Positions 24,525 to 29,893 of a DNA stretch of 31,215 nt are shown in pieces. Every line of letters begins with the position of its first letter. The first letter of the stretch is position 1. The notes beneath the pieces are model-generated. The model ran no database searches. It was given only the letters and a program-made list of their open reading frames with translations, and was not told the DNA's origin. This DNA comes from a virus. Position numbers and translations under genes: made by a program. The stretch is taken from the IMG/VR virus record IMGVR_UViG_3300006929_000064, positions 1 to 31,215 of that record, one strand, 5' to 3'.

Positions 24525-24739
24525 AAGTGCGCAAGGCTGCAGTAAAAAGAGCCTTGAATCGCTCAAAAAGTGACTGGGCTATAGCGTATTGGAGAAGGGT
24601 ATACCAGAAATTAAAAACGAGTACACTAGATGCTCGGACTCCCGTGGCACCGACCCTTCCAAACGCCTTCCCTAGGCAAAAAACCCAGCAGTCACGGGAG
24701 TCCACCAATGATTTCCCTCTCGACCAGAGGGGAAAATAG
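24509..24739 (+). CDS. Small basic protein of unknown function (76 aa)
   Basis: The ATG overlaps the end of copy B by 16 bp. The first 35 residues are a basic amphipathic helix (MANRLEVRKAAVKRALNRSKSDWAIAYWRRVYQKLK). The rest is Pro/Thr/Gln-rich and looks disordered. It is basic enough to bind nucleic acid. The tail also overlaps a following small frame. The coding call is moderate and the function unknown. Confidence 0.5.
   Translation: MANRLEVRKAAVKRALNRSKSDWAIAYWRRVYQKLKTSTLDARTPVAPTLPNAFPRQKTQQSRESTNDFPLDQRGK
24636..24703 (+). promoter_or_regulatory. 11-bp perfect inverted repeat enclosing a ribosome site
   Basis: GGACTCCCGTG (24636-24646) and CACGGGAGTCC (24693-24703) are perfect reverse complements with a 46-base loop. 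The right arm contains GGGAG, the only Shine-Dalgarno-like site for the ATG at 24708. If the stem forms in the messenger RNA it hides that site, and ribosomes translating the overlapping gene would open it. Confidence 0.6.
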
Positions 24740-24845
24740 CACGTGGTCTTTCATTACGGGTCAGCGGTGGGATCACGTCAATAGGTACTATGCTGAGCGG
24801 GACCATGTGCTCTTGTGGTACGCACAAGCAAGGCAGAAACCGTGA
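24708..24845 (+). CDS. Possible small protein (45 aa), translationally coupled
   Basis: ATG behind GGGAG, overlapping the 24509 gene by 32 bp. The product (MISLSTRGENSTWSFITGQRWDHVNRYYAERDHVLLWYAQARQKP) has a reasonable folded-protein composition, with Trp/Tyr/His-rich strands and helix. An upstream ATG in the same frame at 24630 has no ribosome site. The call is tentative; function unknown. Confidence 0.4.
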   Translation: MISLSTRGENSTWSFITGQRWDHVNRYYAERDHVLLWYAQARQKP

Positions 24846-24880
24846 ATAGTACCGACCACCGCAACTAGAAAGGAGGGTGT

Positions 24881-25009
24881 ATGGAAGAACTATATGGGTT
24901 CTTATTATTCGGGGTGGCTTCTTACTTAGGACCACTCGGATGGATTCTAGCAATAACCATTCCTCTTTGTTTTTGGTTTTTATATTATTTAGAAAGGAGA
25001 AAGAAGTGA
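24881..25009 (+). CDS. Micro membrane protein (42 aa)
   Basis: Preceded by CTAGAAAGGAGGG, one of the best ribosome sites in the window. The product is MEELYGFLLFGVASYLGP, then LGWILAITIPLCFWFLYYL, then ERRKK. It is one or two hydrophobic helices (about 5-17 and 19-38) with a positively charged C-terminal tail, as in small phage inner-membrane proteins. It could be a holin-like, superinfection-exclusion or host-modifying peptide; sequence alone cannot tell. Its stop is overlapped by the next GTG (GTGA). Confidence 0.7.
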   Translation: MEELYGFLLFGVASYLGPLGWILAITIPLCFWFLYYLERRKK

Positions 25010-25203
25010 ACGAATGCATAATTTGCAAAGGTCCCATCGACGAACACAAAACCCCCGATGGCAAAGTCTTTTGGACGAAGGGTCATAACGCCAGACCCGT
25101 GGCAGAAGGACAATGCTGCACACTCTGCAACAATTCGACCGTTATACCAACGCGGATACAAGGGACAAATTGGGTGCTAGGACCGGGGTCTACCGATGCC
25201 TAG
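25006..25203 (+). CDS. Small zinc-ribbon-like protein A (65 aa)
   Basis: GTG start in a GTGA overlap with the micro membrane gene, with GAAAGGAGAAAG just upstream (the site also lies inside that gene's end). Two Cys pairs, CIIC (residues 4-7) and CCTLC (38-42), are spaced as in a zinc ribbon, with HKTPDGKVFWTKGHNARPVAEGQ between them. Likely a metal-binding adaptor or nucleic-acid/protein-binding protein. The longer in-frame version upstream would overlap the membrane gene almost fully. Confidence 0.68.
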   Translation: MNECIICKGPIDEHKTPDGKVFWTKGHNARPVAEGQCCTLCNNSTVIPTRIQGTNWVLGPGSTDA

Positions 25204-25516
25204 AGAAGTAATATATTGGAGCTGGGAAGAAGCCTTCAGTAAGTTCGGGTTCGGAGACGGGGAGAGCTGGAACGGAACACATCTTGTAGCCGACTTCCTC
25301 TCGAGCCACGGCTATGAAGTCCAGTGCGATCATTGGGGATCCCACAACTACATGATCTTCATGGTTCGGGATTTAACAGAAGAGAATAGAGTTCCACTCT
25401 ACGTTGATTCTGCTGAAGATCGTGAGCACAAGAAGGCGGTTCGAGTAGGCTACGATGATCCTCGAAAATACCTACCAAGAGATCTGGTACGTAAACTTGA
25501 CGAGGAATTTTCATGA
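25196..25516 (+). CDS. Small protein of unknown function (106 aa)
   Basis: Overlaps the previous stop by 8 bp. N-terminal MPREVIYWSWEEAFSKFGFGDGESWNGTHLVADFLSSHGYEVQCDHWGSHNYMIFMVRDL looks like a mixed alpha/beta fold, followed by PLYVDSAEDREHKKAVRVGYDDPRKYLP and an acidic helix. No motif recognised. It shares its first five residues (MPREV) and the underlying 12 bases with the gene at 26619, perhaps by recombination between leaders. Confidence 0.62.
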   Translation: MPREVIYWSWEEAFSKFGFGDGESWNGTHLVADFLSSHGYEVQCDHWGSHNYMIFMVRDLTEENRVPLYVDSAEDREHKKAVRVGYDDPRKYLPRDLVRKLDEEFS

Positions 25517-25668
25517 GTGAGCGATGCCCCGAGTGTGAAAAAGGTACTTTACTCTACCAACCCGCCGAGGATGAAACCTTGGCGGGACGGGACACCCGCA
25601 GACAGTACGAAGAACTCTGGTTCTGCGACCATTGTGACGCAACCTTCAAACCTTTCGAGCTTTGTTAA
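25513..25668 (+). CDS. Small zinc-ribbon protein B (51 aa)
   Basis: ATGA overlap with the preceding stop. MSERCPECEKGTLLYQPAED, a linker, YEELWFCDHCDATFKPFELC. CPEC (5-8) and CDHC (40-43) form a four-cysteine zinc ribbon of the type found in rubredoxin-like and transcription-related mini-proteins. It is below usual gene-calling cut-offs. With protein A it makes two zinc-ribbon genes within 700 bp. Possible roles are RNA polymerase binding or adaptor; this is inference. Confidence 0.72.
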   Translation: MSERCPECEKGTLLYQPAEDETLAGRDTRRQYEELWFCDHCDATFKPFELC

Positions 25669-25683
25669 GCCTCGGCGTACTGC

Positions 25684-25767
25684 TTTACTTTCGCCTTAGT
25701 CTTAAGTAGGCTATTAATACGGGTACGCCCGTAGATTTTACCGAAAATTAGAAAGAAAGGAGAACTA
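25684..25767 (+). promoter_or_regulatory. Early promoter 5 and hairpin leader
   Basis: TTTACT (25684-25689), 17 bases, TAGGCT (25707-25712). The start of the transcript would carry TACGGG-TACG-CCCGTA (25718-25733), then GATTTTACCGAAAATTAGA and AAGAAAGGAG. The same order (hairpin, GATTTTACCGAAAA, TAGA, GGAG) recurs in the leader at 28182-28267 with a different but complementary stem. Confidence 0.68.
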
Positions 25768-26547
25768 ATGCTTAAGGTAACAAAACTTTACCAAAACGAA
25801 GACAGAGGCTTGCCGTTCGTACGCAATGAGCTAGGAAAAGCTCTCGAACCAATAGCCGGAATTTTTTCAGTATTGAAACACGCGAGAGGAAAAGAGTTCC
25901 TGAACGTGTGGAAATCCGAATTTACTCACGACAATATTACCGATTGCTGGGTTGGAAAGACATACCCGGATATGAAAGGTCAGGTCAGCTACGGAGTTGA
26001 CGACGGTGCTTGGTTCGAAAATCTCGCCACTTACGACCGTGTATACATGAGTGACGAAGACTGGAAAACTGTTAATGACGGTGCGTTGCGAGTCGAACTA
26101 CAGTACCAAGAGACAGTTGGGAGAGGAATGGTGATAATGAGTCCTCAAGGCTTACGAAAGCTACGCGATAGCGAATCTCAAGCCCATCAAGACTTGTATC
26201 GTGGATTAACGCGGTTAGCTGACGGTTCGATAGACGAGCGGTTCGAAATAAGGGATACGGTCATTAATAAAGAATTCGTAGGATACGAGGATGGTGACTT
26301 CAAAAAGAAAGAGTTCAAAAAAGTAACGAAGCCAAATTACTATATTTGGAACTACATCACCGACGAAAGCGGTACGTTCCTAACATACCAAAAATGGTAC
26401 TACTACGACGAGGAGGGCGAAATACACTGGAGCGAGAACGATAGGATGTGGGTAGACAACCATGAATGCAGTCAGCAACCAGTAGAGCTTATCGAGTTGT
26501 TAATAGAAGACTTACTATCGGAGATCAGAGCAAACTTTCTGATCTGA
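25768..26547 (+). CDS. Acidic protein of unknown function (259 aa)
   Basis: First gene after promoter 5. The composition is acidic and aromatic-rich. The N-terminus LKVTKLYQNEDRGLPFVRNELGKALEPIAGIF leads into GKTYPDMKGQVSYGVDDGAWFENLATYDRVYMSDEDWKTV. The C-terminal part has many Tyr/Trp (PNYYIWNYITDESGTFLTYQKWYYYDEEGEIHWSENDRMW) and a final helix. This is plausibly a beta-rich fold with protein-binding surfaces or a DNA mimic, but no family is recognised. The start follows AAGAAAGGAGAACTA. Confidence 0.62.
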   Translation: MLKVTKLYQNEDRGLPFVRNELGKALEPIAGIFSVLKHARGKEFLNVWKSEFTHDNITDCWVGKTYPDMKGQVSYGVDDGAWFENLATYDRVYMSDEDWKTVNDGALRVELQYQETVGRGMVIMSPQGLRKLRDSESQAHQDLYRGLTRLADGSIDERFEIRDTVINKEFVGYEDGDFKKKEFKKVTKPNYYIWNYITDESGTFLTYQKWYYYDEEGEIHWSENDRMWVDNHECSQQPVELIELLIEDLLSEIRANFLI

Positions 26548-26558
26548 GTGGTTCTCCG

Positions 26559-26578
26559 AGCGGCCTTACGAGGCCGCT
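26559..26578 (+). terminator. Perfect 8-bp hairpin with TACG loop after the 259-aa gene
   Basis: AGCGGCCT (26559-26566), loop TACG, AGGCCGCT (26571-26578), 11 bases past the stop. It is very GC-rich but followed by TCTGG, not a T-run. It may act as a messenger-RNA end-protector or processing point rather than a true terminator. The TACG loop is the same as in the promoter 5 leader hairpin. Confidence 0.5.
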
Positions 26579-26618
26579 TCTGGAACTACTTAACCGAAAC
26601 TAGAAAGGAGAAATAACA

Positions 26619-26963
26619 GTGCCTAGAGAAGTATCAATTAGATTTAATTCAGCGGATAAACTGACTTGGGAACCTGTCAGCGACGGCCACATGGATCAAG
26701 CAATGGACGACACGATTGATCTTGCACTAGTTGTAGAGAGGGCGATAAGCGATCACATAGAAACTGAAGAAGCCCTCCTGGATTGGTCGGGGATAGATGG
26801 AATGCACGCGGGGGATGTAGAAGGAATTCACGACCCCGTTGCGCTATTTGTTTATTCGATGGAAGACGACGAGTGGGTATATATAGCTCATTTTATATAT
26901 GAGGTAACGCATCAGTGTTTTTTGTTTCGCCATAAAAAGGAGAAATATCAGTGCGGGATTTAA
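26619..26963 (+). CDS. Acidic small protein of unknown function (114 aa)
   Basis: GTG start eleven bases after AGAAAGGAG. Very acidic: DGHMDQAMDDTIDLALVVERAISDHIETEEALLDWSGIDGMHAGDVEGIHDP, then ALFVYSMEDDEWVYIAHFIYEVTHQCF and a short basic end. The charge profile would suit a DNA-mimic or inhibitor protein; that is only a suggestion. The leader lacks the CTTTACTTT promoter but keeps the CCGAAACTAGAAAGGAG tail, so it probably depends on upstream transcription. Confidence 0.6.
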   Translation: MPREVSIRFNSADKLTWEPVSDGHMDQAMDDTIDLALVVERAISDHIETEEALLDWSGIDGMHAGDVEGIHDPVALFVYSMEDDEWVYIAHFIYEVTHQCFLFRHKKEKYQCGI

Positions 26964-27340
26964 AAATACCGGAAGAGTTGGGACGGCTATACAAAGTCTA
27001 TTTTGAATATAGGCACGAGCTGCAACCGAAGGATGATGTGTTCGTGTGTATTTGCCGAGCGGAGCAAATAGGGAAAATTGAGGAACATTATTCAAACCTT
27101 TGGTCAGAGATTGTCGAAGGCAATCTCTACTCGCTTGACGGGTTTACTCTTGAACAAATAACACCTGACCCCGTATTACAGGGTTGGGAGTCTTTCGATG
27201 GAGTGATACTCGAGGATATTAAAACGGGTGAGCGAGTCTACCATGAAGACCGTAGGGGAGAAACTGTGATGAAGGCTTTCGAACCTATGGAAGAATCGGT
27301 CCAGCTTTTGAAAGACCTGACCATAAGAAAAGAGAGCTAG
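26951..27340 (+). CDS. Small protein of unknown function (129 aa)
   Basis: GTG start 13 bp inside the previous gene, with AAAAAGGAGAAATATCA in front. RDLKIPEELGRLYKVYFEYRHELQPKDDVFVCICRAEQIGKIEEHYSNLWSEIVEGNLYSLDGFTLEQITPDP, then a beta-like middle (GVILEDIKTGERVYHED) and a C-terminal helix. No motif recognised. The mixed alpha/beta composition argues for a folded globular protein. Confidence 0.6.
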   Translation: MRDLKIPEELGRLYKVYFEYRHELQPKDDVFVCICRAEQIGKIEEHYSNLWSEIVEGNLYSLDGFTLEQITPDPVLQGWESFDGVILEDIKTGERVYHEDRRGETVMKAFEPMEESVQLLKDLTIRKES

Positions 27341-27341
27341 G

Positions 27342-27521
27342 GTGAGTAATACAGAGGAAATCCCAAAAGATCACCTCTATGAGGCGATCTGCTCTATACG
27401 GCATATGAGCAACAACCCAGATCTATCTGTAGATATTGCTGTGGAATTAACCGAAATTACGGATAGACTTAGGGCCATTCACGATAACCTACTTGAGGGA
27501 CAGCAAAAATATAAAGAATAG
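27342..27521 (+). CDS. Small helical protein of unknown function (59 aa)
   Basis: GTG directly after the previous stop, with AAGAAAAGAGAG upstream as a weak ribosome site. SNTEEIPKDHLYEAICSIRHM, then SNNPDLSVDIAVELTEITDRLRAIHDNLLEGQQKYKE: two helices with heptad-like hydrophobics, probably a coiled-coil hairpin. The frame is open for 59 codons and fits the local gene spacing. It ends exactly where a structured non-coding stretch begins. Confidence 0.55.
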   Translation: MSNTEEIPKDHLYEAICSIRHMSNNPDLSVDIAVELTEITDRLRAIHDNLLEGQQKYKE

Positions 27522-27690
27522 GGTCTTGGACTAGGTAAACGGCAGCCCAAGCGCCGGTGAAATTGTCTCAATTGTTCAAGACTCTTATCCTTAGTTGAGG
27601 CAAACTTGGGACCGTTCTCAGTCGGCCAGATTAGAAGGAGCGCAAACACCCCTGGCAAACTGGTCGGCTGAGGACACTTATTTTATAGAA
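27522..27690 (+). ncRNA. Candidate structured RNA / cis-regulatory leader
   Basis: No gene fits, yet complementary segments are dense. GTCTTG (27523-27528) pairs with CAAGAC (27577-27582) and encloses two hairpins, CGGC/GCCG (27540-27543 with 27553-27556) and AATTG/CAATT (27561-27565 with 27569-27573): a three-way junction. The first hairpin's loop holds CCCAAG (27546-27551), complementary to CTTGGG downstream (27605-27610), a possible pseudoknot. Then 27614-27629 pairs with 27660-27675 over 16 continuous pairs (three G-U), with a 30-base loop carrying TTAGAAGGAG. The next gene's ribosome site follows. It may be a riboswitch-like or protein-binding leader or a processed small RNA; no known class recognised. 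Confidence 0.55.
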
Positions 27691-27700
27691 AGGAGATAGT

Positions 27701-28141
27701 ATGAAAGAAGAAACGATAGCATTTATGGTGGGCGACCACATAGACACCGAGTATACGAGCTTATGTGGCTACGTTCATTGCGACTACCGAGACCTAGTGC
27801 GAGTCTTCGGACCTCCCCTCGAAGAAAATTGGGACTTTAAGAGTACTCACCACTGGTTCATAAAAATCGTACCACACGGACCCGTGATGCATATCTACAA
27901 CTGGATGAACGGACCCGTGATAGGTACTCCAATCACCTCCATTACCCGTTGGAATGTTGGGGGAAAAGAAGAAGCCCCACTCGAGTACTTAGAGAAAATA
28001 CTCGACTTCTACGACACCGATGCTCAAGTCATTCCCTACTCGATAGGCAAGCTAGACACGTCGGACAAATACTTTAAACTAGAACTAAGCGAAAAAGACC
28101 AACGCATACAAAAAGCAATATCCGCAATGCTTAGAGACTAG
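27701..28141 (+). CDS. Small phage protein of unknown function (146 aa)
   Basis: Starts behind ATAGAAAGGAG, after the structured leader. The sequence EYTSLCGYVHCDYRDLVRVFGPP (17-39), then HHWFIKI (50-56), HIYNWMNG (64-71) and RWNVGG (83-88) recalls a small protein widespread in phages and mobile elements (pattern: GY....Y.DL...FG.P, W.I, IYNW, W.VGG) that has no assigned function as far as I know. The C-terminal 40 residues are a lysine/aspartate-rich extension. The unusual leader suggests its dose matters. Confidence 0.66.
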   Translation: MKEETIAFMVGDHIDTEYTSLCGYVHCDYRDLVRVFGPPLEENWDFKSTHHWFIKIVPHGPVMHIYNWMNGPVIGTPITSITRWNVGGKEEAPLEYLEKILDFYDTDAQVIPYSIGKLDTSDKYFKLELSEKDQRIQKAISAMLRD

Positions 28142-28181
28142 ACCCAAAGCCACTCGGCTTCTTCGCGGGGTGGCATACTCC

Positions 28182-28267
28182 TTTACTTTCGGGTTATGGC
28201 TAAGTAAGCTAATACTACGGCTAACGCCGTAGATTTTACCGAAAACTAGATTAGAAAGGAGAACGAT
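28182..28267 (+). promoter_or_regulatory. Early promoter 6 and hairpin leader
   Basis: TTTACT (28182-28187), 17 bases, TAAGCT (28205-28210). TTACTT...AAGTAA forms an inverted repeat across the spacer. The leader then holds CTACGGC-TAAC-GCCGTAG (28215-28232), GATTTTACCGAAAA and TTAGAAAGGAG, the same layout as leader 5. Confidence 0.68.
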
Positions 28268-28486
28268 GTGACTGCGAAAGAAAAACTGAAGCATTTAGTC
28301 GAAAACAAAGGGTTCCAGTATTTTGAAAACAAGCGCCATCCGCTGATAAAACCTGGGATCTTCCGAAACGTTTTGAAAACACCCGCTGGAACTTGGACTC
28401 AACGAGTCTACCCCGAAAATCCTGACGTTGTAGAAGTATATGACAACATAGGACGCCTCCGAAACATTACACCACTTACATTCTAA
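28268..28486 (+). CDS. Small basic protein of unknown function (72 aa)
   Basis: GTG start after AAAGGAGAACGAT; the overlapping ATG two bases earlier meets a stop at once. TAKEKLKHLVENKGFQYFENKRHPLIKPGIFRNVLKTPAGTWTQRVYPENPDVVEVYDNIGRLRNI: helix followed by beta strands, basic, no motif. First gene of the unit driven by promoter 6. Confidence 0.6.
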   Translation: MTAKEKLKHLVENKGFQYFENKRHPLIKPGIFRNVLKTPAGTWTQRVYPENPDVVEVYDNIGRLRNITPLTF

Positions 28487-28508
28487 CAAACATTAGAAAG
28501 GAGCAAGA

Positions 28509-28901
28509 ATGAACGATCTGAAAGATATTACCATGGAACAAATGGCGACTACTGGGAAACTGGAAACGCGCCAAATGTCCACCGAGCTAGTAGATGTGCT
28601 GAGCCGAGTGACTAACCCTCTCCCCGAGGGAGAGTTAGATGGCCCCGATATGTCTATGGAATTATTGGCCCTGACCGATATGGAACCAGAAGAAAACATT
28701 TGGGGATTTCCTGGTAACGAAGAACACCAGAAAACACCCGCCGCAACGGTTCCAGTTAGCGAGTGGCGGCAAAGAGGGGGCGAAGCAGATCCTGGTGAAT
28801 GGACTATCCTGATGTACCGACACCCCTCAACGGGTAGTACGAAAATCACCGGCTTGATTTACGACAGCCATAGCCACCCATACCTAGTAAAGATTATCTA
28901 G
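28509..28901 (+). CDS. Acidic small protein of unknown function (130 aa)
   Basis: ATG after TTAGAAAGGAGCAAGA. The N-terminal half is acidic and Met/Leu-rich (MSTELVDVLSRVTNPLPEGELDGPDMSMELLALTDMEPEEN). The C-terminal half looks like a beta domain (PGEWTILMYRHPSTGSTKITGLIYDSHSHPYLVKII). No family recognised. Confidence 0.6.
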   Translation: MNDLKDITMEQMATTGKLETRQMSTELVDVLSRVTNPLPEGELDGPDMSMELLALTDMEPEENIWGFPGNEEHQKTPAATVPVSEWRQRGGEADPGEWTILMYRHPSTGSTKITGLIYDSHSHPYLVKII

Positions 28902-28931
28902 GAAATGCTTATTGACAAAGGAGAAAGAGTT

Positions 28932-29156
28932 GTGCCTAGACGACGTAAAAGTGCAGGAGAACGTGACTATACGAAATTAGTTTCGATTGTTTTCCATACA
29001 CACGACACCGATGGTGAAGTCAATAAAGAGATTCAAGAATTCGATAAGTATATGGATCTCTTCCAGGAAGAGATGGGTTTTACAATGTCCCGAGCACAAT
29101 TCGTCATGCATTTACTAAAACATTATAGAGATACTAACAAACTGGGAATCAAATAA
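28932..29156 (+). CDS. Small basic helical protein (74 aa), possible DNA binder
   Basis: I choose the GTG at 28932 because AAAGGAG lies about 9 bases upstream; an ATG at 28905 in the same frame has no ribosome site. MPRRRKSAGERDYTKLVSIVFHTHDTDGEVNKEIQEFDKYMDLFQEEMGFTMSRAQFVMHLLKHYRD: an Arg/Lys-rich N-terminal arm, a beta strand, then two helices. This order resembles small ribbon-helix-helix regulators (basic strand then two helices), but the match is only in outline. Confidence 0.58.
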   Translation: MPRRRKSAGERDYTKLVSIVFHTHDTDGEVNKEIQEFDKYMDLFQEEMGFTMSRAQFVMHLLKHYRDTNKLGIK

Positions 29157-29197
29157 GAACTACTTGATTTTACCAAAAACCTAGAAAGGAGAACGAT

Positions 29198-29596
29198 GTG
29201 TACATTAAATTATCTTTAGAAGGACCGGAGTTAGTCGAGCATTACTTGAACGACGACCTCTGGGAACCGCTTTACCCCAATTTGCCAAGTCCCGAAGAAG
29301 AGTGGGGGGTTATAGAAAAACTCAAAGACGAAGAAATGTCCAGACTTAACCTATGCGAGCTATCAGACTCGGAAAAGTTTTGTAAAGACTTAGCCGCCCA
29401 CCCTCAAATTGAAGTGGTTGAACAACACAATTTTTACAGCTGCGGAATTGAGGTGATTACGTTTCATTGGATCGACCCGCTATTTAGCGAGGATGGCCCT
29501 TACAAAGAAGGAAAATTTTATAAGTTCGATCTGTGGCACGGACCAGTCACTAACTATGAAGCGACCCGTTGGGGTGACGAACCTTATTCAGGATAG
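29198..29596 (+). CDS. Acidic small protein of unknown function (132 aa)
   Basis: GTG start after CTAGAAAGGAGAACGAT; the ATG two bases earlier gives only seven codons. YIKLSLEGPELVEHYLNDDLWEPLYPNLPSPEEEWGVIEKLKDEEMSRLNLCELSDSEKFCKDL, then a strand-rich end with HNFYSCGIEVITFHWIDPLF and FYKFDLWHGPVTNYEATRWGD. Acidic, aromatic, no motif recognised. Its leader repeats GATTTTACCAAAAA but lacks the promoter, so it is probably co-transcribed from promoter 6. Confidence 0.6.
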   Translation: MYIKLSLEGPELVEHYLNDDLWEPLYPNLPSPEEEWGVIEKLKDEEMSRLNLCELSDSEKFCKDLAAHPQIEVVEQHNFYSCGIEVITFHWIDPLFSEDGPYKEGKFYKFDLWHGPVTNYEATRWGDEPYSG

Positions 29597-29609
29597 AAAG
29601 GAGAACGAA

Positions 29610-29714
29610 ATGACCCAGTACGAAAAGAGAAAACAACTTGAAGCCCAACTCGCCGTGTACAAATACATTTGCTGCGCGGTTCTTGGATTTATTGTTGGAT
29701 ACCTCGTGGGATAA
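29610..29714 (+). CDS. Micro membrane protein (34 aa)
   Basis: ATG behind GATAGAAAGGAGAACGAA. TQYEKRKQLEAQLAVYKY is a charged helix, followed by ICCAVLGFIVGYLVG, a single hydrophobic helix that ends the protein. A tail-anchored peptide in the host inner membrane is likely. An in-frame start far upstream would lie inside the previous gene. With the gene at 24881 it is the second micro membrane protein of the region. Confidence 0.65.
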   Translation: MTQYEKRKQLEAQLAVYKYICCAVLGFIVGYLVG

Positions 29715-29722
29715 GGATCGAC

Positions 29723-29893
29723 ATGAGATTACACGAACAGCGTGATTATTACCGAGAGCTGGCAAGATCTCGAAAGTCTTTTATTGAAGAACTCAAGGGA
29801 TATGTCGAATCGGATAAATTCTCAGAAGATACCAATGTAAACGCAGCGGATATCTCTCGCCGGATTCGAGAGTATCTCTACACGATTGAATAG
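29723..29893 (+). CDS. Small helical protein of unknown function (56 aa)
   Basis: ATG eight bases after the previous stop; AAGGATCG in front is the ribosome site. RLHEQRDYYRELARSRKSFIEELKGYVESDKFSEDTNVNAADISRRIREYLYTIE: two charged helices with a short acidic turn. No motif recognised. It is the last gene of the early block; its stop overlaps an orphan ribosome site. Confidence 0.58.
   Translation: MRLHEQRDYYRELARSRKSFIEELKGYVESDKFSEDTNVNAADISRRIREYLYTIE

Noticed and set aside
25517-25699. 60-codon open frame in the frame next to the zinc ribbon
   Set aside because: The ATG at 25513 in the other frame gives a clear four-cysteine zinc ribbon with an ATGA overlap; this frame lacks a good start and runs into promoter 5.
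27522-27583. tRNA gene (GGTCTTG...CAAGACT as acceptor stem, TTCAA as T-loop)
   Set aside because: The T-arm, anticodon arm and length do not fit a cloverleaf; TTCAA overlaps the supposed acceptor strand.
27550-27690. Hammerhead ribozyme (CTGAGGA near 27668 and GAAA near 27559)
   Set aside because: Core fragments match loosely, but the stems required between them do not pair, and CTGAGGA is part of the 16-bp hairpin.
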